Of a stretch of DNA of 64,000 nucleotides, positions 32,153 through 41,609 are shown piece after piece. The translations under genes were made by a program, and so were the position numbers. Position 1 is the first letter of the stretch. Every line of letters starts with the position of its first letter. The notes under the pieces are model-generated. The model was not told the DNA's origin, did not search any database, and saw only the letters and a program-made list of their open reading frames with translations. Source of the DNA: a bacterium. GTDB lineage: Bacteria > Cyanobacteriota > Vampirovibrionia > Obscuribacterales > Obscuribacteraceae. The DNA is taken from assembly GCA_016124935.1 (NCBI GenBank), contig WGMS01000020.1, positions 62,001 to 126,000 on the forward strand, read 5' to 3'.

Positions 32153-34810
32153 TTACTCTTCTACCAGGTCGACCTTGCTACCCAGCAGTCTGACCCGGAA
32201 TTTGAATTCTGGCTTTTTGACCACCGGCGCATTTTCGAACTGACCGATCTTGATGATCGCATTCTCCATGGCTTTGCTTATCTTCTCGAATTTGTCTTCT
32301 TCGACATGCTTCTCGAGACGCTTGACTCTGCCGGAGTGATCGAGGCCGACAACCAGGCTTACCTGTTTCCACTTCTTGGGTTCGCCGTTTTCTTCCTCGA
32401 ATTTCTCGGCGCTTTTCACAAAGCCTTCAGGGAGATCAAGCTCTTTGTCTATCTGCTCTTTAGCTTGTTCGAGGAACTTTTTAATGTCATCATCGGTAGA
32501 GGTTTTCACCACTTCCTTGTCGGTGTCGACATCTTCCTCGTCCTCGTCAGGATGGATAAAGACCTGATTGGGTTCGTTCTCTTTCATCTTCTCTTCGTTT
32601 CCGCGAGCGGTAATCTCGGAGGCCAGCTGATCGAGCACGAAGAGGGTGGTTTTGAAGTCGTACTTCCGCTTATCCGGATCTTTGAAAGCCTGTCCGACCA
32701 CCAGGATGGATTTGCCTTCCTGGGCTGCTGGAAATGCTGCCAGTAATATATTGACCGGGTTTTCCTGTCCCGGTGAGGTGTACTTGCCCAGAATCCATTT
32801 GAGCTTGCCGGAACCCAAAATTTGTTCTCCGGCGTCGACTACGGCATTGCTCAGATTGACCCTGTCTACCTCCACATGTGGTGGCTTGCCGACAAACTTA
32901 TCGAGTGAGTTGATCGGGGTCTCGTCGTTGTAGACGATGAACAAAATGCGCTGATTCGACTGCTCGGAAAACAGTCCGAATGATTTGGAAGGTGCTGTAA
33001 TTTCTGATGTATCCGAGTACCAGTACATCGGCGGTGGTGTGGCGGAAAAGCCAGCGTATTCGGTGGCAATCTCCACCGCTTTCTTATCGCTGGGCTCGGC
33101 CTTGACTCGCTTCACTTCAGGTTTTGGTTGAGTTGTCGGAGCTTCTCCTTTCGGTCCACAGAGAGCGAGTCCAAGCAACGATACACAGAAAACAGCTCCA
33201 GCGCCAAGATACATCTGTTGGTTGGAGACTTTGTATTTTTTCTGGAGCTTGCGAATCTCTTTAGCCGGCTTCGACGCCAATATGGGATTGCTGGGCTCTT
33301 CTTCTTTGGGCGGTGGTTCTATGAGATAACCACAGGTCTTGCATTCGCCGTATTCTTCATTGGCGGAGAAGCAGTTAGGACAAATGATCAGGTCGTCTTC
33401 GGACTTGCTCGGGTCGACAACCTTGCTTGGATCCAGTGAGCGAAGGCTGCCTACTCCTTCACCTTCTTCGTTGTCGGTGGAGGATTTCACCTTTCTGGTG
33501 CTCAGATCGAGCAAGGCGCCCATCCACATGAACTGGAAGCACTTGACCGGCGGCGCTTGCTGACCAGGTTTGATTAATTGCTCTCCGCTGTGGATACCAA
33601 TCAGTTTGTAGTCTTTTAATATGAGGGCGCCATGGACATCGTCGGGAATGGCGATGGTATGAAGCATGTTTTTCGGTTGAAGGGAGTTGGCTACCCCGAA
33701 AAAGTTTCCTTCCAGCCAGGTAGGCTTGCCGCTTACCGGATCCAGATAAAAGGCCTGGAGACCATCCCAGGGATGCACTTCGAAGTCGGTGTGGGATACA
33801 AGCGGTGCGCCCATCTGCCCGGTGCAGGGAAAGGGGGAGACTTTGTTGATCTGGGAGACCACTCCGCGGTTGACGAGCTCTCGGATGGCGACCAGCACAG
33901 TGTAGGTGTCGACTCCTATGCGGACGGGCATGTCCTTGAGGGTTATATAACCATCCAGGGAGTCCCAGAGGGGCTCCACCATCCACTGAATCTCCTCGGA
34001 GGCGTCAGCCGGATTGAAGTTCTGAACAACTTGCTGATACCGAGAATCCGGTCCGCCGAGCTGCTGAAAAAGATTGGGAATCTCTTCTGCTCGGCGCATC
34101 GCTTCGTAGGCCAGGGCGTCGGGCGGTGTCTGGACATCGGGCACTTCGCCCCATTCGATATTCATGCCGGGACGGAAAGCAAAGCCGACGGCGGGCTGCC
34201 GATAGACCAGCTCGCAGAACGCCATCTCGGATGACATTACCTGCTTGAAAAAGACTTTCATGATGCCGCCGTTGGCCATCAGAAGATGGGCGACAGGAAT
34301 ATTGCGTGTATCGTAGAGGGTGAGAAGACCTTCTCTCTGCGATTCGACTATGGTCCTTATCACCTGGATGAACTCGGTCCCGCGGAGATTACCCGAGGCT
34401 TCCACGCCTTCGCTGGAGAAAGGCAGGGACATGGCACGGTTCAACTCAGCGATGCGCTCCTGGGGAACTTGCGGTGGATTACCCTCGATCACCAGCATGG
34501 CGATATCGTTCATGAACGAGCCGGGCTTGTCCACCGGACCGCCGGTCTGGTTCAAGTACCGGGCGCGGGCCTCGACCTTATCGAAGTCGTTGTGTAAGTT
34601 GACTGTTTTTATCGAGACCTGGATGTCGGCAAAAGGGAATTTAACCGCCAGAGCCCAGGGGGCTTCGACATAGTGAAAGACCTGGGAGGCGCAGGTGACA
34701 ACACGACTTTTAGAAACCAGAAAGGCCAGACCCAGCTTCCTGGGCGGGGTCACCGAGGTATCGATCACAAAACCAATCGCATTGGCAAATTCTTGTTCGA
34801 GATGATGCAT
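32153..34810 (-). CDS. Large membrane protein: degenerate trypsin-like domain, DUF4388-like domain, zinc ribbon and one TM helix
   Basis: An 885-residue protein without signal peptide. The first 130 residues look like a chymotrypsin-fold start, but VVTCASQVF stands where proteases have TAAH. A DUF4388-like segment follows (GTEFIQVIRTIVESQREGLLTLYD, about 160-250). The later VHGALILKDYKLIGIHSG resembles the end of a trypsin fold but without GxSGG. So the active site appears lost. A CPNC/CKTC zinc ribbon lies at about 478-495, a single transmembrane helix at about 533-553, then an acidic stretch. The end, SLVVGLDHSGRVKRLEKHV through KFRVRLLG, resembles a TonB C-terminal domain. The overall role is unknown; a scaffold linking cytosol and periplasm is an inference. 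Confidence 0.7.
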   Translation of the reverse strand: MHHLEQEFANAIGFVIDTSVTPPRKLGLAFLVSKSRVVTCASQVFHYVEAPWALAVKFPFADIQVSIKTVNLHNDFDKVEARARYLNQTGGPVDKPGSFMNDIAMLVIEGNPPQVPQERIAELNRAMSLPFSSEGVEASGNLRGTEFIQVIRTIVESQREGLLTLYDTRNIPVAHLLMANGGIMKVFFKQVMSSEMAFCELVYRQPAVGFAFRPGMNIEWGEVPDVQTPPDALAYEAMRRAEEIPNLFQQLGGPDSRYQQVVQNFNPADASEEIQWMVEPLWDSLDGYITLKDMPVRIGVDTYTVLVAIRELVNRGVVSQINKVSPFPCTGQMGAPLVSHTDFEVHPWDGLQAFYLDPVSGKPTWLEGNFFGVANSLQPKNMLHTIAIPDDVHGALILKDYKLIGIHSGEQLIKPGQQAPPVKCFQFMWMGALLDLSTRKVKSSTDNEEGEGVGSLRSLDPSKVVDPSKSEDDLIICPNCFSANEEYGECKTCGYLIEPPPKEEEPSNPILASKPAKEIRKLQKKYKVSNQQMYLGAGAVFCVSLLGLALCGPKGEAPTTQPKPEVKRVKAEPSDKKAVEIATEYAGFSATPPPMYWYSDTSEITAPSKSFGLFSEQSNQRILFIVYNDETPINSLDKFVGKPPHVEVDRVNLSNAVVDAGEQILGSGKLKWILGKYTSPGQENPVNILLAAFPAAQEGKSILVVGQAFKDPDKRKYDFKTTLFVLDQLASEITARGNEEKMKENEPNQVFIHPDEDEEDVDTDKEVVKTSTDDDIKKFLEQAKEQIDKELDLPEGFVKSAEKFEEENGEPKKWKQVSLVVGLDHSGRVKRLEKHVEEDKFEKISKAMENAIIKIGQFENAPVVKKPEFKFRVRLLGSKVDLVEE

Positions 34811-34956
34811 TATCTATTCAGTATATGAGCCATAAAAGTCGTTATAACATGCTTTTGATCAGACAGAGAGCTTTGGATATTGTAAGTTCATATGTCTATA
34901 ATTCAAGATTCCCATTTGGTGGAGAAGTCTAATCCGTCTAATTATATTAGTTGAGT

Positions 34957-34997
34957 CCCCCGGAGCCCAGTATCCGCCAGCCGGGCTGGGCCCGGGG
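34957..34997. repeat. GC-rich inverted repeat (hairpin)
   Basis: CCCCGG-A-GCCCAG (34957-34970 region) can pair with CTGGGC-CCGGGG (34986-34997) across a 15-base loop, with one bulged base. It lies in the 250-bp gap between the large membrane protein and the small exported gene. It may be a terminator without a T-run, or structural noise in a GC-rich patch. Confidence 0.45.
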
Positions 34998-35062
34998 CGT
35001 TGCCGGTGGCGTTATCTGAAACAGACGTTCTTGACTGCTTCGTTTTATCGGCAGCATGCTTT

Positions 35063-35407
35063 CTATTGACTGGGTTTTACTATTTTTCCCGCCACCGATT
35101 TGTCCCAGGACGGTAAACACCAGTTGCAAGGGAGATAGCGGAGGAAAGTACCTTCTTCTTTGGATTTGAGCAGTTTCACGTGTTCGCTACGCATCTTTCT
35201 GACAAATTCGCATTCCGGCTTATGAAACTTGGCTGAGAATGAATTGCCAACATAGTGAAAGCTTGGTTGGCTTTTGTTTTGGGGGCTTTTTTCCGACGTT
35301 TTCAGCTGACTTTCGGTCTCCTCTTTTGCTTCAACAACTTTCCATCCGGACCAAGTGATCATGACCAGGCAGAGAACCGATGCCGCTATCCCTCTAAACT
35401 CTTTCAT
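35063..35407 (-). CDS. Exported small protein with Ada-like metal-binding domain
   Basis: A 114-residue protein from the ATG at 35407, which has GGAGGGG upstream. A signal or anchor segment covers residues 5-25. The C-terminal half, FHYVGNSFSAKFHKPECEFV and LPCNWCLPSW, matches the pattern YVGNxxSxxFHxxxC...PCxxC seen in Ada-type zinc-binding domains appended to nucleases and other exported proteins. His and Cys residues are positioned to bind a metal. Its partner is unknown, and it stands alone between longer genes. Confidence 0.7.
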   Translation of the reverse strand: MKEFRGIAASVLCLVMITWSGWKVVEAKEETESQLKTSEKSPQNKSQPSFHYVGNSFSAKFHKPECEFVRKMRSEHVKLLKSKEEGTFLRYLPCNWCLPSWDKSVAGKIVKPSQ

Positions 35408-35469
35408 ATTCAACCCCTCCTCATATTTCTGTTAAAGTTATGGACCATTTAATCGGGGGTGTAAAGGCA

Positions 35470-36993
35470 ATGGTATTAGGGAACGCGTTCCGAAACTGTC
35501 AAGATCACGCGCTTTTGACAGATCTCTATGAATTGACCATGGCCTATGCCTACTGGAAGAGCGGCAGCGCTTCTAAAGAGGCTGTCTTTCATCTCTCTTT
35601 TCGGAAGAACCCCTTTGATGGCGGTTATGCTGTTTTCTGCGGACTGCAGCAGGTGGTCGAATATCTGAAGAATCTCAAATTTGATCATGAAGATCTCGAT
35701 TATCTCTCCACTCTCCAGAATCGAGACGGTTCGCCGCTTTTCGAAGAGGCATTTTTAGAATATCTGGAAGACCTCGAATTCGAGCTCGATGTGGACAGTG
35801 TTCCGGAAGGAACCATCGTTTTCGGTCATGAGCCCCTCATTAGAGTACGTGGACCGATTATCCAGGCTCAGCTTGTGGAGACCACTCTGCTCAATTATGT
35901 GAGCTTCTCCACTCTGGTGGCCACCAAAGCGGCTCGCATTAAAGAAGCCGGCGGCGATCTTCCTGTCTTCGAGTTTGGCTTGAGACGCGCCCAGGGACCC
36001 GATGGTGGTATCACCGCCAGTCTGGCTGCCTATATCGGAGGCTGCGATGGCACCTCTAATGTGCTTGCCGGACGTTATTTTAAAATCCCGGTGGTCGGCA
36101 CCCATGCTCATAGTTGGGTAATGTCCTTCCCCGACGAGACCTCGGCCTTTTCCACCTATGCCGAGGCGATGCCGAAGAATTGTTATTTCCTGGTGGATAC
36201 CTATGACACTGTAAACGGTGTTAAGAATGCGGTGGAGGTTGGTCGTCGTTTGAGAGCGCAGGGTGGAGAGCTGCTTGGCGTGCGGCTTGATTCTGGGGAT
36301 CTTGCTTATCTCAGTATAGAGACCCGCAAGATCCTCGATGAAGCCGGTTTTGAAAATGCCAAGATAGTCGCCAGTAACAATCTTGACGAAGACGTAATCA
36401 AATCTTTGAGAGCCCAGGGTGCCAAGATAGATGTCTGGGCCGTTGGCACCAAGCTGGTCACTTGTGACGATCAACCCTCTCTGGGTGCGGTCTACAAACT
36501 TTCCGCGGTAAGAGACAAAGGCGAGCCTGACTGGACCAGGGTGGTTAAGGTATCTGAGCAGTCTTTCAAGACATCCAATCCCGGCATTCTACAAGTAAGA
36601 AGGTTCCAGGAGAACGTAGCTCATAATGGCAGCGGTCTGCGCTACTTTGCCGATATGATCTTTGATGAGGATCTCAACGCTTCAAAACAGTCCGGATGGA
36701 CGATTGTCGATCCGACTGATTTCACTCGCCGCAAACTTATTGAAGCGGATTGTCCTTATACCGACCTGCTCAAGCCCCTTTTCAGAAAGGGAAAATTGAT
36801 TCAAGAGCTGCCCGATCATCATCAGGCGAGAGCCTATGCCCTGGAGCAGATGAAAGGTTTTCACGAAGGTATAAGAAGACTACTCAATCCCCACCAGTAT
36901 CCGGTCGGTCTTGAAATAGGTTTGTATGACCTTAAGACCGAACTCATTCTAAAAGCCCGGGGGCTCGAAAGCGGGGCTCCCGGAAAAGTCTGA
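35470..36993 (+). CDS. pncB: Nicotinate phosphoribosyltransferase
   Basis: About 507 residues from the ATG at 35470, which has a GGGGGTG site eight bases upstream; ATG 35440 is an alternative. The enzyme makes nicotinate mononucleotide from nicotinate and PRPP in NAD salvage. Motifs are LLTDLYELTMAYAYW, NPFDGGYAVFCGL, EFGLRRAQGPDGG, VGTHAHSWVMSF with the catalytic His, and GVRLDSGDLAYLS. Length is typical of the long (PncB2-like) form. It ends 11 bp before a convergent small gene. Confidence 0.93.
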   Translation: MVLGNAFRNCQDHALLTDLYELTMAYAYWKSGSASKEAVFHLSFRKNPFDGGYAVFCGLQQVVEYLKNLKFDHEDLDYLSTLQNRDGSPLFEEAFLEYLEDLEFELDVDSVPEGTIVFGHEPLIRVRGPIIQAQLVETTLLNYVSFSTLVATKAARIKEAGGDLPVFEFGLRRAQGPDGGITASLAAYIGGCDGTSNVLAGRYFKIPVVGTHAHSWVMSFPDETSAFSTYAEAMPKNCYFLVDTYDTVNGVKNAVEVGRRLRAQGGELLGVRLDSGDLAYLSIETRKILDEAGFENAKIVASNNLDEDVIKSLRAQGAKIDVWAVGTKLVTCDDQPSLGAVYKLSAVRDKGEPDWTRVVKVSEQSFKTSNPGILQVRRFQENVAHNGSGLRYFADMIFDEDLNASKQSGWTIVDPTDFTRRKLIEADCPYTDLLKPLFRKGKLIQELPDHHQARAYALEQMKGFHEGIRRLLNPHQYPVGLEIGLYDLKTELILKARGLESGAPGKV

Positions 36994-37003
36994 TTCGAAA
37001 ATC

Positions 37004-37342
37004 TCAGCGGCTTAGACGCTCCGCCAGAGAGATAACAGTGGGACCGCTGGGGGCTGTCATTTTTCGCTCGATCTCTTCTACCCAACGCCTGAGAATCTCC
37101 AGATCTCGAGTACCTTTCTCGGTGATTTTTTTCTGGTTGTTTTTGAGCTGGCGATAATACTTCAAAAGAGTGGTGAACAGGCGAAATGCCGCTTCCTGCT
37201 CGGATCTTCCATAACAATGCAGACCGAGTTGCGGTACTCCTACCACGAATCTGTCGTGTGCTTTCCACATTCTTGCGGCAATCAAGCCATTGCTGAAGGG
37301 CAGGTCTACTTCTCGAATGTTCGCATCATTGGGTGATGTCAT
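37004..37342 (-). CDS. Small conserved-looking protein of unknown function
   Basis: A 112-residue soluble protein from an ATG at 37342. It opens with a predicted beta sheet (IREVDLPFSNGLIAARMW, RFVVGVPQLGLHCYGRSEQEA), which recalls the HicB/DUF1902 antitoxin fold. A helical half rich in Lys/Arg follows (LLKYYRQLKNNQKKITEKGTRDLEILRRW). No toxin-like partner (HicA) is adjacent, so an antitoxin role is not supported. It is convergent with pncB. Confidence 0.6.
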   Translation of the reverse strand: MTSPNDANIREVDLPFSNGLIAARMWKAHDRFVVGVPQLGLHCYGRSEQEAAFRLFTTLLKYYRQLKNNQKKITEKGTRDLEILRRWVEEIERKMTAPSGPTVISLAERLSR

Positions 37343-37508
37343 AGTTCATGCCTGGGCCTGGAGGTTTTGATTTCGACCGTTTCTGTCGTGTCATCCCCGG
37401 TATCAGCATCACAGTTTTTTCCGGAGGGCAAATAAAGCCAAAACCTTTACCAGTATAGCTCTTTCTTGATTTCCGTCCAGTGCTTTTTTACAATCTAAGT
37501 TAGATGGA

Positions 37509-38474
37509 CTACATTCGCGCCTTTGATTTGGTGATTATTTCAAGGGCGGCTTCGAGCAGATCCGGGGTCTCATCTGCTTTCAGCCAGTTTATCGCGGGGT
37601 TCGATCTGAACCAGATCAACTGTTTTCTGGCGAGCTGATAGTTGTGTTTGACGCACTCTTCAAAAGCCTCTTCATAAGAGAGCTCTTTTTCGAAATAGCT
37701 GATGAACTGTTTATAAGTAACGGCATTCTGCAGGCTGCGAGTTTTGCCGTAGCGGTCATACAGCGAACGCACTTCCGCTTCTAGACCATCTTCTATCTGG
37801 ATCTTCAGGCGCTCTATGATCTTTTCTTTCAACTTGGAACGGTCTTCAAAGGTAAGTCCGATCCATAGAACCTCAAAAGGGACCGGCTCTTTTTTCGATG
37901 CCATGGAAAAGGGGATGGATAGAGCCTCCATCACTTCGAGCGCCCTTATTATTCTGAATCGATCGTTGGCTTGTATTTTTGCAGCCGCTTCGGGGTCCTT
38001 TTGAGCAAGAATATCGTGAAGATACTGGTTGCCTTTCTCTTCCGCTTCAGAAGCGAGTCTCTGGCGAAGCTCCTGATTGGGAGCTACTTCGGGAATGGAA
38101 AGTCCCTCCAATAATGCTCTAGCGTAGAAGCCGGTGCCGCCGCATACTATCGGAATCTTTCCTGCGGCAAAAATCTTGTCGATGGCGATTCTGCCCTGTC
38201 TTTTGTATTCAGCCACAGTGAAAACACTATCCGGCTCTGCGACATCGATAAGATGGTGGGGAATCCCTTTCATCTCTTCTTCTGTCGGTTTTGCCGTACC
38301 GATGTCCATGTAGCGATAGATGTTTCGAGAATCGCAGGCGATTACTTCTCCGTTCAGCACGCAAGAGAGCTGTATGCTCAAGGATGTCTTGCCGGAGCAT
38401 GTCGGACCGACAACGGCAATCACCGTATTCTCTGGTCTGTTTATGGAAGCTTTTTCTGCTTTCTCCAGGCTCAT
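37509..38474 (-). CDS. miaA: tRNA dimethylallyltransferase MiaA
   Basis: About 321 residues from the ATG at 38474; the frame is open much further upstream but overlaps the next gene, so the shorter start is chosen. MiaA adds a dimethylallyl group to A37 of tRNAs reading UNN codons. Motifs: P-loop GPTCSGKTSLSI, DSRNIYRYMDIGTAKP, HHLIDVAEPD, IVCGGTGFYARALLEGL, NDRFRIIRALEV and LQNAVTYKQF. The tRNA-Ser(UGA) in this window is one expected substrate. Confidence 0.94.
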   Translation of the reverse strand: MSLEKAEKASINRPENTVIAVVGPTCSGKTSLSIQLSCVLNGEVIACDSRNIYRYMDIGTAKPTEEEMKGIPHHLIDVAEPDSVFTVAEYKRQGRIAIDKIFAAGKIPIVCGGTGFYARALLEGLSIPEVAPNQELRQRLASEAEEKGNQYLHDILAQKDPEAAAKIQANDRFRIIRALEVMEALSIPFSMASKKEPVPFEVLWIGLTFEDRSKLKEKIIERLKIQIEDGLEAEVRSLYDRYGKTRSLQNAVTYKQFISYFEKELSYEEAFEECVKHNYQLARKQLIWFRSNPAINWLKADETPDLLEAALEIITKSKARM

Positions 38475-38485
38475 CGGAACAATTT

Positions 38486-39070
38486 CTAGATTAACAGGGC
38501 GATTAGTTTTAGTGTTGTATATGACACTAGAAAATAGAGCCAGAATGTTAGTACCATAAATAATACCGGTGGCGTCAAAAGAAAGATCGAGAGTAAGACT
38601 GTATAGCTTTTGTCGAGAACTATTTTGAAGGCGATCAGATTGAGAATGAAAAACCAGATAAGCACAAGAGCTGTCAAAACTTCTACGAAACCGCCCAGAG
38701 CCGGTTGCATGCAGTAAATGGTCGGAAAAAGTATTAGCGGTGCATGGCACCAACCCGTCAGAGAGAGACACTTGAGAAACGAAACTTGCTTGGGACCGAG
38801 ACCTTTAGCGGCTGCGAAAAGAATATAAGCCAGCGTAGTCCAGAAGATCAAAGCGGTGAAGATCGAAAAGATCACCTGGAGAACTGCCGTAAAAATATGA
38901 TCTGCCGAAGCCTGGGCCAATCCTGATCCTATTGCGGTAAAAAGAACCAGAAAAAAAACGATTGTGATTGAGCGGTCGGCTTGTTCCTCTTTTTGCAGCA
39001 GGAGGGACTGAAATGTCGACCGCGGTGCAGTCAGAGTGCCTTCCAAAATATTAGAAAAGGTCGTTTCCAC
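38486..39070 (-). CDS. Yip1 domain polytopic membrane protein
   Basis: A 194-residue protein with about five transmembrane helices (near residues 35-52, 60-82, 100-122, 128-150 and 155-190). Its N-terminal cytosolic part has TLTAPRSTFQSLL, in the manner of the APxxxF motif of Yip1 proteins. Bacterial members have no established function. It sits 4 bp downstream of sppA and 11 bp before miaA, all on the minus strand, so it is probably in one transcription unit with them. Confidence 0.78.
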   Translation of the reverse strand: METTFSNILEGTLTAPRSTFQSLLLQKEEQADRSITIVFFLVLFTAIGSGLAQASADHIFTAVLQVIFSIFTALIFWTTLAYILFAAAKGLGPKQVSFLKCLSLTGWCHAPLILFPTIYCMQPALGGFVEVLTALVLIWFFILNLIAFKIVLDKSYTVLLSIFLLTPPVLFMVLTFWLYFLVSYTTLKLIALLI

Positions 39071-39074
39071 TTTC

Positions 39075-40079
39075 TCAGGGCATCATCCAGAGGGGCTGGT
39101 TGTAGAAGCGGGCTCTCATTGTCATAGGCAGAACCTCATCGAACATAGAAGCTGAAGAAGCCGAAGAAAAGCCGGTGACTTTGTTGGAGGTATCGAGCAG
39201 GCTTTCCAGAATGCTGTCCGATGTATCATCGTCCACCTTCAATTCTTTCTTTAGACCGTATCTCTTTTTGCAGGTGTTCTGAAGGTCGTTGAGGGCATCT
39301 TCGTAGGAGCCCAGCTTGTCGACCAGACCGTTTTTCAATGCCTGTCTGCCAGAATAAATTCGGCCGTCCGCCAGTTTTTTAACCGCCTCTTTGCCCATTT
39401 TTCGCCCCTGGGCCACCGCGGTTACGAACTGGTCGTAGGAATCGTCTATCAATCCTTGCAAGATAGCTCTTTCTGCCTCAGACATAGGCCGGTACATAGA
39501 AGTCAGATCTTTGAAGGGACCCGATTTTATTACCTTGGGTTCGACTCCCAGTTTCTCGGTCAGTCCTTTAAGATTGAAGCCGCTCATGATCACACCGATA
39601 GAGCCTGTGAGAGTACCGGGATTGGCGTAGATTCTGTCGCAAGCGCAGGCGACATAGTAGCCGCCGGAAGCAGCCAGATCACCCATGGTGGCGAACACCG
39701 GTTTTTCTTTGCGCAATTCCAGCACCGCTTGATTCAGTTCCTGGGAGGCACCGACCGTGCCACCGGGAGAATTGATGCGGATAAGGACTCCTTTTACATG
39801 TTTATCATCCCTAGCCTTGCGAAGATTTTTGATTGCAACGGAAGCACCACGAGGTAAGGAGAGAATCGATTCTCGTCCCTGATCCATAATCATGCCGTCG
39901 AGCCTGATTACTTTGATCTTGTCTTTTTGGAGCATGGACCAGGCGCTGGTCTCTTCATTCTCTCCGCTTTTGTGCTCGGAGCGGGAGAACAGTCCCACCG
40001 GAATGGCTAGCAGACTGAGCGCCAGAATCAACCAGACTATCCAGCTCTTGCTCTTCTTCTCGTTCGTGTTATCGCTCAT
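39075..40079 (-). CDS. sppA: Signal peptide peptidase SppA (S49 family)
   Basis: A 334-residue protein with one N-terminal transmembrane helix (about residues 12-30) and an S49 protease domain. IRINSPGGTVGASQELN forms the oxyanion region. GDLAASGGYYVACACD carries the catalytic Ser, and GSIGVIMSGFNL followed by PKVIKSGPFKD supplies the catalytic Lys. DGRIYSGRQALKNGLVDKLG is typical of the C-terminal part. Length matches the short (Bacillus-like) form. It degrades cleaved signal peptides in the membrane. Confidence 0.92.
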   Translation of the reverse strand: MSDNTNEKKSKSWIVWLILALSLLAIPVGLFSRSEHKSGENEETSAWSMLQKDKIKVIRLDGMIMDQGRESILSLPRGASVAIKNLRKARDDKHVKGVLIRINSPGGTVGASQELNQAVLELRKEKPVFATMGDLAASGGYYVACACDRIYANPGTLTGSIGVIMSGFNLKGLTEKLGVEPKVIKSGPFKDLTSMYRPMSEAERAILQGLIDDSYDQFVTAVAQGRKMGKEAVKKLADGRIYSGRQALKNGLVDKLGSYEDALNDLQNTCKKRYGLKKELKVDDDTSDSILESLLDTSNKVTGFSSASSASMFDEVLPMTMRARFYNQPLWMMP

Positions 40080-40089
40080 ACGACTAAAT

Positions 40090-41475
40090 TTAGAGCTGTT
40101 TACCTTTTTTCATTTTTTTTCCCTTGCCGGCAAGAAGTTTGTCTGGCTCTTTCTGGGGGGACTTTTCCGTTTCTTCGGCTTTGGTTGCAGCTGTTCCTGT
40201 TCCTGTTTTCGCTCCTGCGAGCATATCGACATCGGAGCCGACCAGCTCGGGATGGAGTTCCTGGAATTCGACATCTATCTCTTTATCCAGCTTTGCCACT
40301 GCCTGTGGTCCTGCCAGATCTACGAGTCCCTGTCTGACTTTGCCCAGATTCTGCTCCAGTCCTTCAATGTCTCTTTGCTGTTTTCTGAGGGTGTATTCGA
40401 TCTCGAGTTGTTGAGGGGCTCCCTGGCCTTCTCTTGCATCCCGGGCCATTTTCTGCAGATCTTGAAAATCATCGTTGGCTCTCATGAGTGCGAGATGTTC
40501 TTTTTTGTAGTCGCGGTATTTCTCTACCAGGCGGTCAGCGGTTTTGCGCACCATCTGGTAGAGCATGATCGCCTCCACCTGGGTGACCCGGGCTTTTTTC
40601 TGGGCTTTACTGTCCTGGAGTTGAAGGAGCGAAGATATTGTCGAATAACCCAGGTTCTGAGCCATATAAGAGCCGGGACCGGGCGAGACCGCGCCGAGCA
40701 CGCCGAGTCCACCATACATGGCGGTGCTCAGGGCGCGCATCATCAATGATGTCACTTTAGAAGAATCTGTGGCCGGCATCAATTTTTGCAGTACGAAATT
40801 GATATCGGGCGATCGGGTCAGGGTCGCTTCCCAGAGCGCGGTGAGCTGCTGTCTTTCGAGCTCGCGCTGGTTGCTGACTTTGATCGCCTGTTCTTCCTGG
40901 CTGCTTATCAGAGGAAGAGGAGCAGCGTTAATAGATTGAGCCTGGTCTACGAGGTTGCCGCCCAGAGTCTCGATACTCTTGGACTTGGTGCCTTTGACGC
41001 TGGTCGGTGCCAGCACCGCTTTTTCTGTTCCATCGAGGGGACTTTTCGGAACGAACTGAGAGGTTCTGATGGTGGCTTTCATCAGTCCACCTTCCCCTTC
41101 GGTTTTCTCGCTGTCTTTATCTTCCGAGACCGCCACATCTTTCTCTTTCGACTTGTCGCCATCAAGAGAAAGCGGACTCAAATCGATGGGCTTCAAAAGA
41201 TCGGAATCATTATTGTCAGAAGCACTATCTTCGGTTTTCTCGTCTTCGGCCTCAGCCTCTGGATCGAGCGTCTCCAGCTCGATCTTGTCGTTTACAGGCA
41301 GCTGCATCGAGCTTTTCTTCGAAGAGAAAAGCGCCATCGCCGGAACCGGGCAGGAGCAAGAGAGAAAGAGGCTCAGCGCCATTGCTGTCAGAATCGCTCT
41401 GCGCGGGGCGGAGTCGGAGAGTCGCTCTAGAGTCCGGAAGTTTATGTTTTTGGCGGTGTTACCAGGATTTGCCAT
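40090..41475 (-). CDS. Exported coiled-coil protein of unknown function
   Basis: A 461-residue protein with a signal peptide (about residues 26-48, ending PAMA; the Cys in the h-region suggests a possible lipobox-like SCSC). After it comes an acidic low-complexity part (about 55-130). A helical half follows, which has coiled-coil stretches, for example EAIMLYQMVRKTADRLVEKY and LEIEYTLRKQQRDIEGLEQNLGKVRQGL. The tail is Lys-rich. It sits 10 bp upstream of sppA. Its helical periplasmic part could resemble an outer-membrane efflux or adaptor helix bundle, but I do not recognise the family. Confidence 0.7.
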   Translation of the reverse strand: MANPGNTAKNINFRTLERLSDSAPRRAILTAMALSLFLSCSCPVPAMALFSSKKSSMQLPVNDKIELETLDPEAEAEDEKTEDSASDNNDSDLLKPIDLSPLSLDGDKSKEKDVAVSEDKDSEKTEGEGGLMKATIRTSQFVPKSPLDGTEKAVLAPTSVKGTKSKSIETLGGNLVDQAQSINAAPLPLISSQEEQAIKVSNQRELERQQLTALWEATLTRSPDINFVLQKLMPATDSSKVTSLMMRALSTAMYGGLGVLGAVSPGPGSYMAQNLGYSTISSLLQLQDSKAQKKARVTQVEAIMLYQMVRKTADRLVEKYRDYKKEHLALMRANDDFQDLQKMARDAREGQGAPQQLEIEYTLRKQQRDIEGLEQNLGKVRQGLVDLAGPQAVAKLDKEIDVEFQELHPELVGSDVDMLAGAKTGTGTAATKAEETEKSPQKEPDKLLAGKGKKMKKGKQL

Positions 41476-41609
41476 GCGGATTTCCTTGGAGTCGTTTCAG
41501 ACCGAAACCTGCTCAATATACCATGAGGCAATCTCTTTGAAAGTTACCTTTTCTCAATCTGTGTGAGGCTTGAACCGCTTTGCAGTTCATACGCTTAATT
41601 TCGGCTTAC

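Noticed and set aside
33459-33986. 175-codon minus-strand frame inside the large membrane protein
   Set aside because: It is an alternative frame of a longer gene that has consistent domains and is better supported.
34947-35129. 60-codon minus-strand frame overlapping the Ada-like gene
   Set aside because: Short, no ribosome site, no recognisable sequence, and it overlaps a better-supported gene.
37004-37342. HicB-type antitoxin of a toxin-antitoxin pair
   Set aside because: Only a faint fold resemblance; no HicA-like toxin gene is adjacent, so the protein is left as unknown.
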